Assembly (NCBI GenBank): GCA_963745205.1
Contig: CAVUWX010000016.1
Span: forward strand, 86,085 to 150,084
Reading direction: 5' to 3'
Length of the DNA: 64,000 bases
Source of the DNA: Hyphomicrobium_A sp963745205
Lineage (GTDB): Bacteria > Pseudomonadota > Alphaproteobacteria > Rhizobiales > Hyphomicrobiaceae
In this document: in pieces, positions 26,909 through 36,582 of the stretch
How positions within the stretch are numbered: the stretch's first letter is position 1
How the letters are laid out: each line of letters opens with the position of its first letter
Position numbers and translations under genes: made by a program
Notes under the pieces: generated by a model
What the model saw: the letters and a program-made list of their open reading frames with translations, nothing else
Told to the model about the DNA's origin: nothing
The model's database searches: none

Positions 26909-27496
26909 TCAATGCCAGTCGTGCCCGTCGCGGCCGCCGTGGCCGCCCATGGCCCAGCGATGCCCGAAATGGCCGCGCCTGTCCTGGCCGAAGTGGCCCA
27001 GCACCTGCGAGGCGACCGCCTTCTGCTCGTCCGACAATGAGGCATAGAACGGCTTCAGGACCTCGGCGTACTCCTTGGCCTTCTGCGCCCGCTCGGTCAT
27101 CTTGGCGGCGACCTCGGTCAGGCGCTGGCTGCGCTTCTCGATGCGGTCGGGCAGCGCGACTTGCTCGTGTTCGTGCTTGCCCTTTTCGGCGCGGTGCTCT
27201 TCACGCTTGGCCTGCCACGCCTCGCGCGCTTTGCGGCGATCGGCGAAGCCGGCGCGGATCTTCTCCTCGACGGGGGCAAACAGCTTCTCCTGCTCGGGCG
27301 ACAGCTTGAGCGCAGCCTTGGCCATGGCGATGCGGCCATCCTCGAGCCGCGCCAGCGTCTCGGGCGACGGCCCGCGCTTCACTTCGCTCTGCTCGGACTT
27401 TGCCTGGTCGCCCTGCTCGGTTTCCGCCAGAACGATCGTGGCCGGGACGGTCGCGGCCAGGAGCGTGATGGCAAGGGCACGTGACAACTTCTTCAT
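26909..27496 (-). CDS. Spy/CpxP-like periplasmic LTXXQ protein
   Basis: 195 residues from ATG 27496, with AGGAG 7 nt upstream. Signal peptide MKKLSRALAITLLAATVPATIVLA is followed by a highly charged helical domain with two LTXXQ-type motifs (LKLSPEQEKLFAPVEEKIR and ASLSDEQKAVASQVL), as in Spy and CpxP envelope-stress chaperones. The C-terminus is His/Gly-rich (RRGHFGHRWAMGGHGGRDGHDWH), suggesting metal binding. No two-component genes lie beside it. Confidence 0.8.
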   Translation of the reverse strand: MKKLSRALAITLLAATVPATIVLAETEQGDQAKSEQSEVKRGPSPETLARLEDGRIAMAKAALKLSPEQEKLFAPVEEKIRAGFADRRKAREAWQAKREEHRAEKGKHEHEQVALPDRIEKRSQRLTEVAAKMTERAQKAKEYAEVLKPFYASLSDEQKAVASQVLGHFGQDRRGHFGHRWAMGGHGGRDGHDWH

Positions 27497-27625
27497 GATT
27501 GTCTCCTGATTAACTCTATGCAGCCGCGGGGGAATTGCGACGCTGCTGGTGGGAGAACGCATGCGGCCCCAGCGATCCGTCGGGGCGGCGTCACCAAACG
27601 GTGTTTTCGAGCAGGATGGTGCCCC

Positions 27626-28840
27626 TCAAGCCTGCCGGCGCAATCCCGACCACGCCTTCAGGCGGCGCGCCGCTTCGGCCATGTCGGCCGTGGTGCCGGC
27701 GTAGCAGAAGCGCAGATAGCGGTGGCCGCGCTCGCTATCGAAATCAACGCCCGGGGTCGCCGCGACGCCCGCCTCCTCCAGCATCGCTTTGGCAAATGCG
27801 GTGGCGTCGTTGGTCATGTGGCTCACGTCGCAATAAAGGTAGAAGGCGCCATCGGGCGGCGCGAATTGGGTGAACCCGGCTTGCGGCAGCGCGTCGAGCA
27901 GGAAGGCGCGGTTATCGGCATAGACGCGGCGGTTCGCCTCGAGCTCGTCCATGCCGTCGAAGGCACCCAGCGCCGCGGCCTGCGCGATCGCGGGCGGCGC
28001 GATGTAGAGGTTCTGCGCGAGCCGCTCGACCGCGCGCACGAGCCGCCGCGGAACAACCATCCAGCCGATGCGCCACCCGGTCATCGAGAAGTATTTCGAG
28101 AAGCTGTTGACCACGATCGCGTCGGCGCTGTAGGCGAGTGCGGTCTCGGCGCGGGCGCCATACGTGAGGCCGTGATAGATCTCGTCCGAGATGAGCTGCA
28201 CGCCGCGCTCGGTGCATATCTGCGCAAGCTCCGCGAGCTTCTGCGGCGCGATCACCGAACCGGTCGGATTGGCCGGGCTCGCGATCAGCAAGCCCTTGAT
28301 GCCGTCGTGGCTGCACGCCTGCCTCACGTCCTCTACCGTCGGCATCCAGCCGCCGGCAGGTCCCGTTTCGATCAGCACTGGCGTCTGGCCGAGGGCGTGC
28401 AGGATGTGGCGGTAGCAGGGATAGCCGGGCGACGGCAGCGCGACTGCGTCGTGGGCATCGAACACGGAGAGGAACGCCAGCACGAAGGCGGCGGACGACC
28501 CTGTCGTCACCACCACGCGCTCGGGCGCGACGTCGAGCCCGTACCACTCGCGGTAAAGCTTAGCGATGCGCGTACGCAGCCCCTCCTCGCCCAGCGCCAT
28601 GGTATAGCCGAGCGTCGAGCTCTCGAGCGCGCGCATGGCTGCGAGCCGTGCCGCCTGCGGCGCCGGCGTCCCCGGCTGGCCGACTTCCATGTGGATTATG
28701 CTGTGCCCGGCGGCCTCCTGCGCCTGCGCGGCGCGCATCACATCCATGACGATGAAGCTCGGAATATTGCCGCGTGCGGATCCCGCACCGAGCAAGGACG
28801 CCGCACCGCCAAGCCGCTCCGATTTTTCCCGCTCAGCCAT
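27626..28840 (-). CDS. PLP-dependent class I/II aminotransferase
   Basis: 404 residues of fold type I. Seen: substrate region MEVGQPGTPAPQ, VVVTTGSSAAFVLAFLSVF, LPSPGYPCYRHIL, ASPANPTGSVI (Asn binding PLP), LISDEIYHGLTYG (Asp/Tyr) and the Schiff-base lysine in NSFSKYFSMTGWRIGWMVVP, then YLRFCYAG with the carboxylate-binding Arg. It resembles AspC/AAT-like enzymes of Hyphomicrobiales without an exact substrate. It is transcribed alone, divergent from the M48 protease. Confidence 0.92.
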   Translation of the reverse strand: MAEREKSERLGGAASLLGAGSARGNIPSFIVMDVMRAAQAQEAAGHSIIHMEVGQPGTPAPQAARLAAMRALESSTLGYTMALGEEGLRTRIAKLYREWYGLDVAPERVVVTTGSSAAFVLAFLSVFDAHDAVALPSPGYPCYRHILHALGQTPVLIETGPAGGWMPTVEDVRQACSHDGIKGLLIASPANPTGSVIAPQKLAELAQICTERGVQLISDEIYHGLTYGARAETALAYSADAIVVNSFSKYFSMTGWRIGWMVVPRRLVRAVERLAQNLYIAPPAIAQAAALGAFDGMDELEANRRVYADNRAFLLDALPQAGFTQFAPPDGAFYLYCDVSHMTNDATAFAKAMLEEAGVAATPGVDFDSERGHRYLRFCYAGTTADMAEAARRLKAWSGLRRQA

Positions 28841-28993
28841 ATGGTCCCGTGTGCCTCAATTCACGCGCTTTCGCGACGCTTCGCGCGGGCGTCTCCGCCG
28901 CATTCTCGCCCGCGGACGATGCTACCGAACGCCCAAACGAATGGCGTATTTCGCGCATTCCTTTTTGGCGTGTTGCCGCGGCGTGGGGTTGCG

Positions 28994-29022
28994 TTGACGA
29001 GGTTTGTATCCCCAACTAGGGT
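28994..29022 (+). promoter_or_regulatory. candidate sigma-70 promoter for the M48 protease gene
   Basis: TTGACG and TAGGGT are separated by 17 bp, ending 46 nt before the start codon. The -35 is a near match and the -10 is moderate. The 28841-29068 gap holds nothing else seen. Confidence 0.45.
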
Positions 29023-29068
29023 CCGATCACAGCGTCAAAAACCTAGCTCCGGGCCAGGTCCGTTGCAG

Positions 29069-30481
29069 ATGATGGTTCGTTTCAATCCCACGTCCTGCAA
29101 TCCCGTGTCGGTCGGCGCGCGAACCGCGGTGCGGTCGGCCCTGTGCGGGCTGGCGTTCGCCGCGCTAGCACCCGCGGCACACGCACAAAACCTGCCGCTC
29201 ATCCGCGACACCGAGATCGAAAACCTGCTCAACGACTATGCCCGGCCGATCTTCCATGCCGCCGGCCTCGGCTCGGGCCGCATCAAAGTGCGCATCGTGC
29301 AGAACGATGTCTTCAACGCCTTCGTGCTCGATGGCCGCAACGTCTTCATCCACACCGGGACGCTGATGCAGGCGCAGACGCCCAACGAGGTGATCGGCGT
29401 GATCGCCCACGAGAGCGGCCACATCACCGGCGGCCACATGGCCGCCCTGCGCGCGCGCGTCGCCAAGGACCAGACGCGGGCGCTGCTGGCGCAGATCCTC
29501 GGCATCGGCCTGATGGTCGCCGGCGGAGTCGCGGGCGGCGGCGCCGCCAACGATCTCGGCGGGGCCGGCCAAGGTATCCTCTACGGCGGCAACGAAATCG
29601 TCATGCGCTCGCTCTTGGCCGAGCGGCGCCAACAGGAATCGGCGGCCGACCAGGCGGGCCTCACCGTCCTCAACGCGACCAAGCAATCGGGTCGCGGCAT
29701 GCTCACAACCTTCGAGCGCTTCGCGCAGCAGGAATACGTCTCGGACGCTCAGAAAGACGCCTGGGCCCGCAGCCATCCGCTCTCGAGCGACCGTCTCGCG
29801 CGTCTGCGCCAGCTCGTCGAGTCGAGCCCCTACTTCGCGGCCAAGGATCCGCCGCAGCTCCAGCTCCGTCACGACCTGATGCGCGCCAAGCTGTCGGGTT
29901 ATCTCGAGCGTCCGCAGACGGTGTTCAACCGCTATCCGCCGACCGACCAGACGCTGCCCGCCCGCTACGGGCGTGCGATTGCGCGCTTCTTCGAGGGTGG
30001 CCCTGGCGCGCTCGAGGCCTCGCTCGCCGAGGTCGACGGGCTCCTGCGCGAGCGGCCCGACAATCCCTACTTTTGGGAGGTGAAGGGCGACCTCCTGATG
30101 CGCGCCGGCAAGACGCACGAGGCGATCCCGCCGCTGCGCCAGGCAGTCAAGCTGCAGCCCGACGCCAACCTCATCATGGTGCAGCTCGCCTCCGCGCTGC
30201 AAGCCGACGGCAGTGCCGCGGCCACCGCCGAGTCAACCGTCCTTCTGCGCAAGTCGCTCGCCGACGACGAGAACTCGCGCGCCTACCGGCTGCTCGCCAA
30301 CAATTTCTACAAGGACGGCAAACGGCCGCAGGCCGACGCCATGATCGCGCAGGCCTATTTCATCGAGGGCGATTTGAAGCAGGCGCAGATTTTCGCCAAG
30401 CGAGCGCAGTCCCAATTGCGCGCCGGCACGCCGGAATGGTTGAAAAACGACGACATTATAAACTACAAGCCTGAAACCTGA
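29069..30481 (+). CDS. BepA-like periplasmic M48 metalloprotease with TPR domain
   Basis: About 470 residues starting at one of two adjacent ATGs (29069/29072); the long open frame further upstream is antisense to the aminotransferase. Signal peptide ends at AAHA-QN. Zinc site HESGH (VIGVIAHESGHITGGHMAALR) with third ligand Glu in QQESAADQAGL, then a helical linker and TPR units (DNPYFWEVKGDLLMRAGKTHEAIPPLRQAVKLQPDANLIMVQLASAL). This is the layout of BepA (YfgC), which degrades or assists outer-membrane protein LptD/BamA assembly. Precedes the DsbA-family gene by 61 nt, perhaps cotranscribed. Confidence 0.93.
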   Translation: MMVRFNPTSCNPVSVGARTAVRSALCGLAFAALAPAAHAQNLPLIRDTEIENLLNDYARPIFHAAGLGSGRIKVRIVQNDVFNAFVLDGRNVFIHTGTLMQAQTPNEVIGVIAHESGHITGGHMAALRARVAKDQTRALLAQILGIGLMVAGGVAGGGAANDLGGAGQGILYGGNEIVMRSLLAERRQQESAADQAGLTVLNATKQSGRGMLTTFERFAQQEYVSDAQKDAWARSHPLSSDRLARLRQLVESSPYFAAKDPPQLQLRHDLMRAKLSGYLERPQTVFNRYPPTDQTLPARYGRAIARFFEGGPGALEASLAEVDGLLRERPDNPYFWEVKGDLLMRAGKTHEAIPPLRQAVKLQPDANLIMVQLASALQADGSAAATAESTVLLRKSLADDENSRAYRLLANNFYKDGKRPQADAMIAQAYFIEGDLKQAQIFAKRAQSQLRAGTPEWLKNDDIINYKPET

Positions 30482-30542
30482 TGGCGGCAGCCGGCACCGG
30501 CTGTTATTCGCCGCCGCGACATCCCGAAGTGAGGCCTACACA

Positions 30543-31508
30543 ATGTCCTTGAGTCCCCGCCCGAACCTCCTGCGCGCAGCCGCCCGGCTCAAGACGCTGT
30601 GGCTTGCCGTCCCCGCGATCGCCGCGCTCGTCCTCTTAGGCTTCCTCGGCCATTGGGCGGTCAACGCACCCGAGCCCGTCACGGTCGCCGAGGCCGAGCC
30701 CGCTGCCGCCACGTCGGAACCGGCAAAGGCGCCCGAGCCGGCCGCCTCCGCTACCGCCGAGCCCGCCAAAACGCCCGAGCCGGCCAAGGCCCCCGAGGCA
30801 ACTAAGGCCCCCGAGGCGACCAAGTTCTCGCCCGACCAGAAGAAAGAGATCGAGCAGATCGTCAAAGGCTATCTCGTCGCCAACCCCGAGATCTTCGTCG
30901 ACATCCAGAACGCGCTCGAAGAGAAGATGGAGAAGGAGCAGACCGAGAAGCTCAAGGTCGCCATCTCCCAGAACGCCGCCGAGATCTATCGAGCGCCCGC
31001 CGCCTCCATCGGCGGCAACCCCGACGGCGACATCACCGTCGTCGAGTTCTTCGATTACAACTGCGGCTACTGCAAGCGCGGCCTGCACGACGTCGTCAAG
31101 CTCGTCGAGACCGATCCCAAGGTGCGCGTCGTGTTCAAGGAGCTGCCGATCCTGTCAAAGGGCTCCGAGGAGGCTTCGCGCGTCGCGCTCGCCGCGCAGA
31201 GACAGGGCAAGTACTGGGAGCTCCACAAGGCCATGCTCGGCGCCAAGGGCCAGATGAACGAGGCCGCCGCCCTGCAGATCGCCGAGAAGCTCGGCCTCGA
31301 CATGACCAAGCTCAAAGCGGACATGGCCTCGCCCGAGGTGAAGGCCGAGGTCGAGAAGTCGCAAGCGCTCGCCAAGAAGATGGGCGTGAACGGGACACCG
31401 CACTTCCTCATCGGCGACCGCGCCATCGCAGGCGCGCCGGAGGATCTCTACGATCAGCTGGAGCGCAATGTCACCGAGCTGAGAAAGCAAGGCTGCTCCT
31501 ATTGCTGA
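30543..31508 (+). CDS. DsbA-family thiol oxidoreductase, membrane-anchored
   Basis: 321 residues. An N-terminal membrane helix (LWLAVPAIAALVLLGFLGHWAV), an Ala/Pro/Glu/Lys repeat linker (PAKAPEPA type) and a helical region (KKEIEQIVKGYLVANPEIFVDIQNALEEKMEKEQ) precede a thioredoxin fold with active site CGYC (FFDYNCGYCKRGL) and cis-Pro in NGTPHFLIG. The pre-domain resembles the oligomerising stalk of ScsC/DsbA-type proteins. An extra Cys pair ends the protein (GCSYC). It acts in the periplasm on disulfides, possibly as an isomerase. Confidence 0.92.
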   Translation: MSLSPRPNLLRAAARLKTLWLAVPAIAALVLLGFLGHWAVNAPEPVTVAEAEPAAATSEPAKAPEPAASATAEPAKTPEPAKAPEATKAPEATKFSPDQKKEIEQIVKGYLVANPEIFVDIQNALEEKMEKEQTEKLKVAISQNAAEIYRAPAASIGGNPDGDITVVEFFDYNCGYCKRGLHDVVKLVETDPKVRVVFKELPILSKGSEEASRVALAAQRQGKYWELHKAMLGAKGQMNEAAALQIAEKLGLDMTKLKADMASPEVKAEVEKSQALAKKMGVNGTPHFLIGDRAIAGAPEDLYDQLERNVTELRKQGCSYC

Positions 31509-31685
31509 GCTTGGCGGCACACCCCGCCGCACCTCAAGTTGTTGCTGCACGCGGGCGCCCGGGCGCGCTCTGCCGGCTCGGTGCGCCGGGCTTCCGCGGC
31601 GATGGGAAAGCTGATAGACGGGGAACAATAGTCCGTTTCCGGGCCGCCGGCGTACGGGCATTCCCTGACGGCGCTCGAGAAAATC

Positions 31686-32138
31686 ATGGCCAAACCGATT
31701 TACGTCCTTAACGGACCCAACTTGAACATGCTGGGACTGCGCGAACCCGCGATATACGGGCGGGAGTCGCTTGGCGACGTGGAAGCGCGTGCTCAAATGC
31801 GTGCGAAAGCGCTAGGCCTCGTCATCGACTTCCGCCAGTCGAACGACGAGGGCAAGCTCGTCGACTGGATCCAGGAGGCGCGCGACAAGGCGCAAGGCAT
31901 CATCATCAATGCCGGCGCCTACTCGCACACCTCGATTGCCATTCTCGATGCCCTGCAGGCAGCCGAAGTGCCCGCCATCGAGGTGCACATATCAAACATT
32001 TTCCGCCGCGAGCCCTACCGGAATCATTCCTACGTCTCGCAGGCGGCCAAGGGGGTGATCTGCGGCCTCGGCGCCAAGGGCTACGAGCTTGCGCTCGAGG
32101 CCATGGCCGAGATGCTGGCATCAGCGCGGCGTGGCTAA
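31686..32138 (+). CDS. aroQ: type II 3-dehydroquinate dehydratase
   Basis: 150 residues, usual length. Converts 3-dehydroquinate to 3-dehydroshikimate. Family motifs: LNGPNLNMLGLREPAIYG (catalytic Tyr), QSNDEGKLVDWIQ, IINAGAYSHTSIAILDAL and IEVHISNIFRREPYRNHSYVS with the catalytic His. It heads aroQ-accB-accC, an order conserved in alphaproteobacteria; accB begins 46 nt downstream. Confidence 0.97.
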   Translation: MAKPIYVLNGPNLNMLGLREPAIYGRESLGDVEARAQMRAKALGLVIDFRQSNDEGKLVDWIQEARDKAQGIIINAGAYSHTSIAILDALQAAEVPAIEVHISNIFRREPYRNHSYVSQAAKGVICGLGAKGYELALEAMAEMLASARRG

Positions 32139-32184
32139 GGGCGGGCGGCCGGCGAAGCGGCCGCACAAAAAAGGACAGCGACGT

Positions 32185-32655
32185 ATGACGGCCAAGGATC
32201 AGGGTGAAAGCTCCAGCTCCGAGCAGCAGTTGATCCGCGAGCTTGCCGATCTGCTGAACAAAACGGGCTTGAGCGAGATCGAGATCGAGAAGAGCGGGCT
32301 CAAGGTGCGCGTCGCGCGCACCGTTACCGTGCAGGCTGCCGTCGCCGCTCCCGCGCCGGCAGCCGCGCAAGCCGCCGCGGCGGCTGCCGGCAAGGCCGCC
32401 GCCAACGACCCCGCCAAGCACCCCGGTGCGGTGAAATCGCCGATGGTCGGGACTTGCTACCGCTCGCCCGAGCCGGGCGCGCCTGCGTTTATCGACATCG
32501 GCGCCCGCGTCTCGCAGGGCGACACCCTCCTCATCATCGAAGCTATGAAGACCATGAACCAGATCCCGGCGCCGCACGCGGGCAAGGTCACCGCGATCCT
32601 CGTCGAGAACGGTCAGCCGGTCGAGTTCGGCGAACCGCTCGTCATCATCGAATAA
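32185..32655 (+). CDS. accB: biotin carboxyl carrier protein of acetyl-CoA carboxylase
   Basis: 156 residues from ATG 32185, after an AAGGACAG ribosome site. N-terminal helical part (EQQLIRELADLLNKTGLSEIEIEK), an Ala/Pro hinge, then the biotinyl domain with the modified lysine in EAMKTMNQIPAPHAG. It carries carboxybiotin between AccC and the AccAD transferase in malonyl-CoA synthesis. A hairpin repeat separates it from accC. Confidence 0.97.
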   Translation: MTAKDQGESSSSEQQLIRELADLLNKTGLSEIEIEKSGLKVRVARTVTVQAAVAAPAPAAAQAAAAAAGKAAANDPAKHPGAVKSPMVGTCYRSPEPGAPAFIDIGARVSQGDTLLIIEAMKTMNQIPAPHAGKVTAILVENGQPVEFGEPLVIIE

Positions 32656-32662
32656 GGGAGTG

Positions 32663-32745
32663 AGGCAGTAGGCAGTGGGCAATAGGCAGTGGAGCGCTCC
32701 ATCATCGACGATCTCCCTCTGCCTATTGCCCACTGCCCACTGCCT
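32663..32745. repeat. 27-bp inverted repeat built of GGCARTR-type heptamers
   Basis: Arms 32663-32689 and 32719-32745 pair over 27 bases with one mismatch, around a 29-nt loop. Each arm is itself a near-heptameric repeat: AGGCAGT, AGGCAGT, GGGCAAT, AGGCAG on the + strand. It fills the accB-accC spacer. No T-tract follows, so it is unlikely to be a full terminator; it could act as an RNA stabiliser or attenuator of accC. Confidence 0.8.
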
Positions 32746-32754
32746 GATCAAAGA

Positions 32755-34095
<1,341 letters not shown>

Positions 34096-34218
34096 TCTGT
34101 TTCTTGGCGCCGGCGTTTGCGATTTCTTCTCAAGATTCCTACACTAAGGATGGGGAGGCACGTGGTCCCCCAAACGACTTCGCATGGATTGGACCCGGTT
34201 TCTGGGCCCGCAGATTGC

Positions 34219-34905
34219 ATGGCTTCGCGCGACGACATCGTCATCGAGATCACGCCGCAGGTGCTGCTCAAGGCCTACACCTGCGGCATCTTCCCCATGG
34301 CCGAGAGCGCTGACGACCCGGCGCTCTACTGGATCGAGCCGCAGCACCGCGGCATCCTCCCGCTCGATAAGGTGCACGTGCCCCGCCGGCTCGCGCGCAC
34401 GCTGCGCACGACGCACCTCGATGTCCGCATCGACACCGACATTGCCGGCGTGATCGAGGGCTGCGCCGCCTCGCGGCCCGGGCGGCGCTCCACCTGGATC
34501 AACGAGCGCATCCGCAACCTCTACCGCGACCTCTTCGACTTGGGTCATTGCCACACGGTGGAGGTATGGAACGGGGCGCGCCTCGTCGGCGGCCTCTACG
34601 GGGTCGCGCTCAACGGCGCCTTCTTCGGCGAGAGCATGTTCTCCTACGAGCGCGACGCCTCCAAGATCGCCTTGATGCACTTGGCGGCCCGGCTCGCACA
34701 CGGCGGCTTTCGCCTGCTCGACACGCAGTTCGTGACCGACCACCTGCGCCAGTTTGGCACGGTGGAGCTCAACCGTGAGGAGTTCCACCGCCTGCTCGAG
34801 AAGTCGCTCGATGTCGCGGCCGACTTCAAGCGGCTCGCGCCCGATGCGAGCCCCGAGATGATCCTGGCGATCCTCGAGTCCCCCGGCTCCCCCCCGCGAG
34901 GGTAG
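34219..34905 (+). CDS. aat: leucyl/phenylalanyl-tRNA-protein transferase
   Basis: 228 residues from ATG 34219 (MASRDDIVIEITPQVLL). Aat adds Leu or Phe to proteins with N-terminal Arg or Lys, marking them for ClpS/ClpAP. Motifs: YTCGIFPMAE, YWIEPQHRGILPLD, RSTWINERIRNLYRDLFDLGHCHTVEVW, LVGGLYGVALNGAFFGESMFSYERDASKIALMHL and LLDTQFVTDHL. The upstream in-frame extension to 34117 is less likely coding, though no strong ribosome site precedes 34219. It ends the aroQ-accB-accC-aat series. A divergent second homologue is at 39421-40335. Confidence 0.95.
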   Translation: MASRDDIVIEITPQVLLKAYTCGIFPMAESADDPALYWIEPQHRGILPLDKVHVPRRLARTLRTTHLDVRIDTDIAGVIEGCAASRPGRRSTWINERIRNLYRDLFDLGHCHTVEVWNGARLVGGLYGVALNGAFFGESMFSYERDASKIALMHLAARLAHGGFRLLDTQFVTDHLRQFGTVELNREEFHRLLEKSLDVAADFKRLAPDASPEMILAILESPGSPPRG

Positions 34906-35058
34906 TACGCGCGCCCCCTGTTCCCTCCGTTACAGCGCCTTCCTGTCACCTCCGGTACCAATCGGTTCGACAGCGGCCGGACCTGGAACGGGACCGCTGT
35001 CAGCGAAGACGCGCCGCGGCGGTCGCGGCGTGTCTTCAACCCGCTGAAAGATGGAGCC

Positions 35059-35541
35059 ATGCAAATGCACCTGCGCACCACGTTGCTCATGACCACCGCC
35101 GTCCTTCTCGCCACGCTCGGCGGGTCCATCGCTTCGCAAGCGGACGACTCGCTCGGCGCCCCCCTCGCTACTGCGCTCAACGATTCCGATCCGTTGACCG
35201 CATCCGACGATACCGGCCTCGGCACGACGAGGTCGATCAACACGTCCGATACCACGCCCGCCGCCACTCCTGCGGACGCGACATCGAAGTCTCTCACGCC
35301 GAACGCCGACGCCGAGGCTGCGAAAGCCGCCGCCGCCAAGGCCGCTGAGGCAGCTGAGGCCGCACAGGCCGAGGCAGCTCAGGCCCAGGCAGCTCGGGCA
35401 GAGGCGGCCGAAGCGGGCGGCATGGACCCCCGCGAGATGATGGAAGCGCGCATGGAGGCGCAGCAGGAGCAGATGGAACGCGCGCAGGAGCAAATGCAAG
35501 AGCGCGTGGAAATGATCGAAGAGGTTCTCACCGGCGAGTGA
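35059..35541 (+). CDS. small secreted Ala/Glu/Gln-rich coiled-coil protein
   Basis: 160 residues. Signal peptide (MHLRTTLLMTTAVLLATLGGSIASQA), a Thr/Ser/Asp-rich linker, an Ala-rich helix (KAAAAKAAEAAEAAQAEAAQ) and an acidic Met/Gln/Glu helix (MMEARMEAQQEQMERAQEQMQERVEMIEE). Likely an elongated periplasmic helix protein, perhaps associated with membrane or wall. No family was recognised. A TGTTCC palindrome and a terminator lie just past its end. Confidence 0.55.
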   Translation: MQMHLRTTLLMTTAVLLATLGGSIASQADDSLGAPLATALNDSDPLTASDDTGLGTTRSINTSDTTPAATPADATSKSLTPNADAEAAKAAAAKAAEAAEAAQAEAAQAQAARAEAAEAGGMDPREMMEARMEAQQEQMERAQEQMQERVEMIEEVLTGE

Positions 35542-35542
35542 G

Positions 35543-35558
35543 TGTTCCCTGCGGAACA
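35543..35558. promoter_or_regulatory. palindrome TGTTCC-N4-GGAACA, copy 1
   Basis: TGTTCC, CTGC, GGAACA begins at the stop codon of the coiled-coil gene. Perfect 6-bp arms match copies at 35803 and 49509. Could be an operator for a dimeric regulator or a small dispersed hairpin. Confidence 0.5.
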
Positions 35559-35697
35559 GCGCCACAGGGTGGACCTCGCTAAGGTTCAAGCATTGGAGAT
35601 CAATTCAGCACAGGAGATCGCCAGCACCTTTTACGAGTTTCTCTCCCGGCCGGACATGCCTCCTCGTCCCCGTCCCCCCGGACCCGGTCGGAGACTT

Positions 35698-35723
35698 GCC
35701 CCCCAGCCTCACGGCTGGGGGGC
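35698..35723 (+). terminator. rho-independent terminator after the coiled-coil gene
   Basis: GCCCCCCAGCC pairs perfectly with GGCTGGGGGGC around TCAC, followed by ATTTTCGTTT. It is 157 nt past the stop of the gene at 35059-35541. Confidence 0.88.
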
Positions 35724-35802
35724 ATTTTCGTTTCAGAGGCGACCAATGATCTCGTGTTGCTTTAAAAAAAATCGGCGCCCCTCGCATTTTTCTTCCCGAC
35801 CC

Positions 35803-35818
35803 TGTTCCGCCCGGAACA
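35803..35818. promoter_or_regulatory. palindrome TGTTCC-N4-GGAACA, copy 2
   Basis: TGTTCC, GCCC, GGAACA with perfect arms, inside the region between two terminators. Same arms as copies at 35543 and 49509. Confidence 0.5.
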
Positions 35819-35948
35819 GCCGCGGGGGCCGCTCCCGCGGCATACTCCCTTACAGGCAGAGCACGACGGGCCACGCTCCCAGACGCTCTCCCCGGATTTG
35901 AGCTTCCTCTTTGAGTTTCCTTGCCCACGCTTCCTCCCCGAGCCTCAA

Positions 35949-35980
35949 AGCCCCGCGCAACCCGCGGGGCTCTTTTTTTT
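35949..35980 (+). terminator. strong rho-independent terminator
   Basis: AGCCCCGCG pairs perfectly with CGCGGGGCT around CAACC, followed by C and eight T. On the + strand it faces the end of the DoxX gene, which converges from the right. Confidence 0.92.
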
Positions 35981-36006
35981 CGGAGGAGCGCGGAATGGTC
36001 CGCGAG

Positions 36007-36462
36007 CTAGGCCTGCTTCTCGCGCCAGCGCTGTAGCAGCCAGTCGAGCGAGATCGGGCCCGGGCCGGCGACGGCGAGCCAGCCGAACAGTGCCATGTAG
36101 GAGACCTCCTCGAAGCCGAGCAGGGTCTCGAGCGAATCTACGTCCGCGAGCTTGGCGCTGAGGATCGCCACGACCATCGTGACGACGAGCGGCACGGCGG
36201 CGATGCGGGTGAAGAGCCCGAGCAGCAGCAGGAGGCCGCCGAAGAACTCAACGCCCGACACGAACGGCGTCATGATGTGCGGGAAGGGGATGCCCCAATC
36301 GATGAAGTTCTGCGTGATGCGATCGAGCGCGTTGAGCTTGCCCCAGCCGCTCCACAGGAACACCCAGCCGACGACGATGCGGGCAAACAGCGGCGGCAGC
36401 CAGGCAAACCAGGCCGACAGCCGCTCGGGTGCGTTGATCAGGAAATCGACGATGAATTTCAT
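36007..36462 (-). CDS. DoxX-family membrane protein
   Basis: 151 residues with four predicted membrane helices. DoxX features: LFARIVVGWVFLWSGWGKLNAL in the first helix, a loop ITQNFIDWGIPFPHI, VSGVEFFGGLLLLLGLFTRIAAVPLVVTMVVAIL and YMALFGWLAVAGPGPISLDWLL. The DoxX/SURF4 fold is associated with redox balance in membranes; the substrate is unknown. It is divergent from the arsR-type gene across a short promoter region. Confidence 0.9.
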   Translation of the reverse strand: MKFIVDFLINAPERLSAWFAWLPPLFARIVVGWVFLWSGWGKLNALDRITQNFIDWGIPFPHIMTPFVSGVEFFGGLLLLLGLFTRIAAVPLVVTMVVAILSAKLADVDSLETLLGFEEVSYMALFGWLAVAGPGPISLDWLLQRWREKQA

Positions 36463-36548
36463 TGGGGCTTCCCCGTAAGAGTGCGCGACGTATCCGCGCC
36501 AGATACGCGCACATCCCTCCTCCCGTTACGCCCAGTGCTCTTCTCCCC

Positions 36549-36577
36549 TTGACAGGCAACCATTTGGTTGCCTATTA
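36549..36577 (+). promoter_or_regulatory. arsR promoter with embedded operator palindrome
   Basis: TTGACA (36549-36554) is followed after 17 bp by CTATTA (36572-36577). The spacer is the palindrome GGCAACCATTTGGTTGCC (36555-36572, 8-bp perfect arms). A dimeric ArsR protein bound there would block RNA polymerase. The start point would fall at about 36584, on the ATG at 36583. Confidence 0.8.
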
Positions 36578-36582
36578 GGAGC

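Larger units (their letters stand above)
35724..35980 (+). ncRNA. candidate small RNA between two + strand terminators
   Basis: No open frame is convincing. The stretch holds an A/T block (TTTAAAAAAAA near 35760), the second TGTTCC palindrome at 35803 and a GC hairpin, and ends in a strong terminator (35949-35980). Since a terminator lies upstream at 35698 and no gene lies between, a transcript starting after 35724 would explain the second terminator. No known RNA family was recognised. Confidence 0.35.

Noticed and set aside
27518..29068. A very long open frame running into the M48 protease gene, suggesting a 987-residue protein
   Set aside because: The upstream 500 codons are antisense to the intact aminotransferase and lack protein character; a signal peptide begins at 29069.
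35543..35600. GGAAC element as a general-stress (EcfG) -35 box
   Set aside because: No CGTT is found 16-17 bp downstream of any GGAAC in the palindromes.
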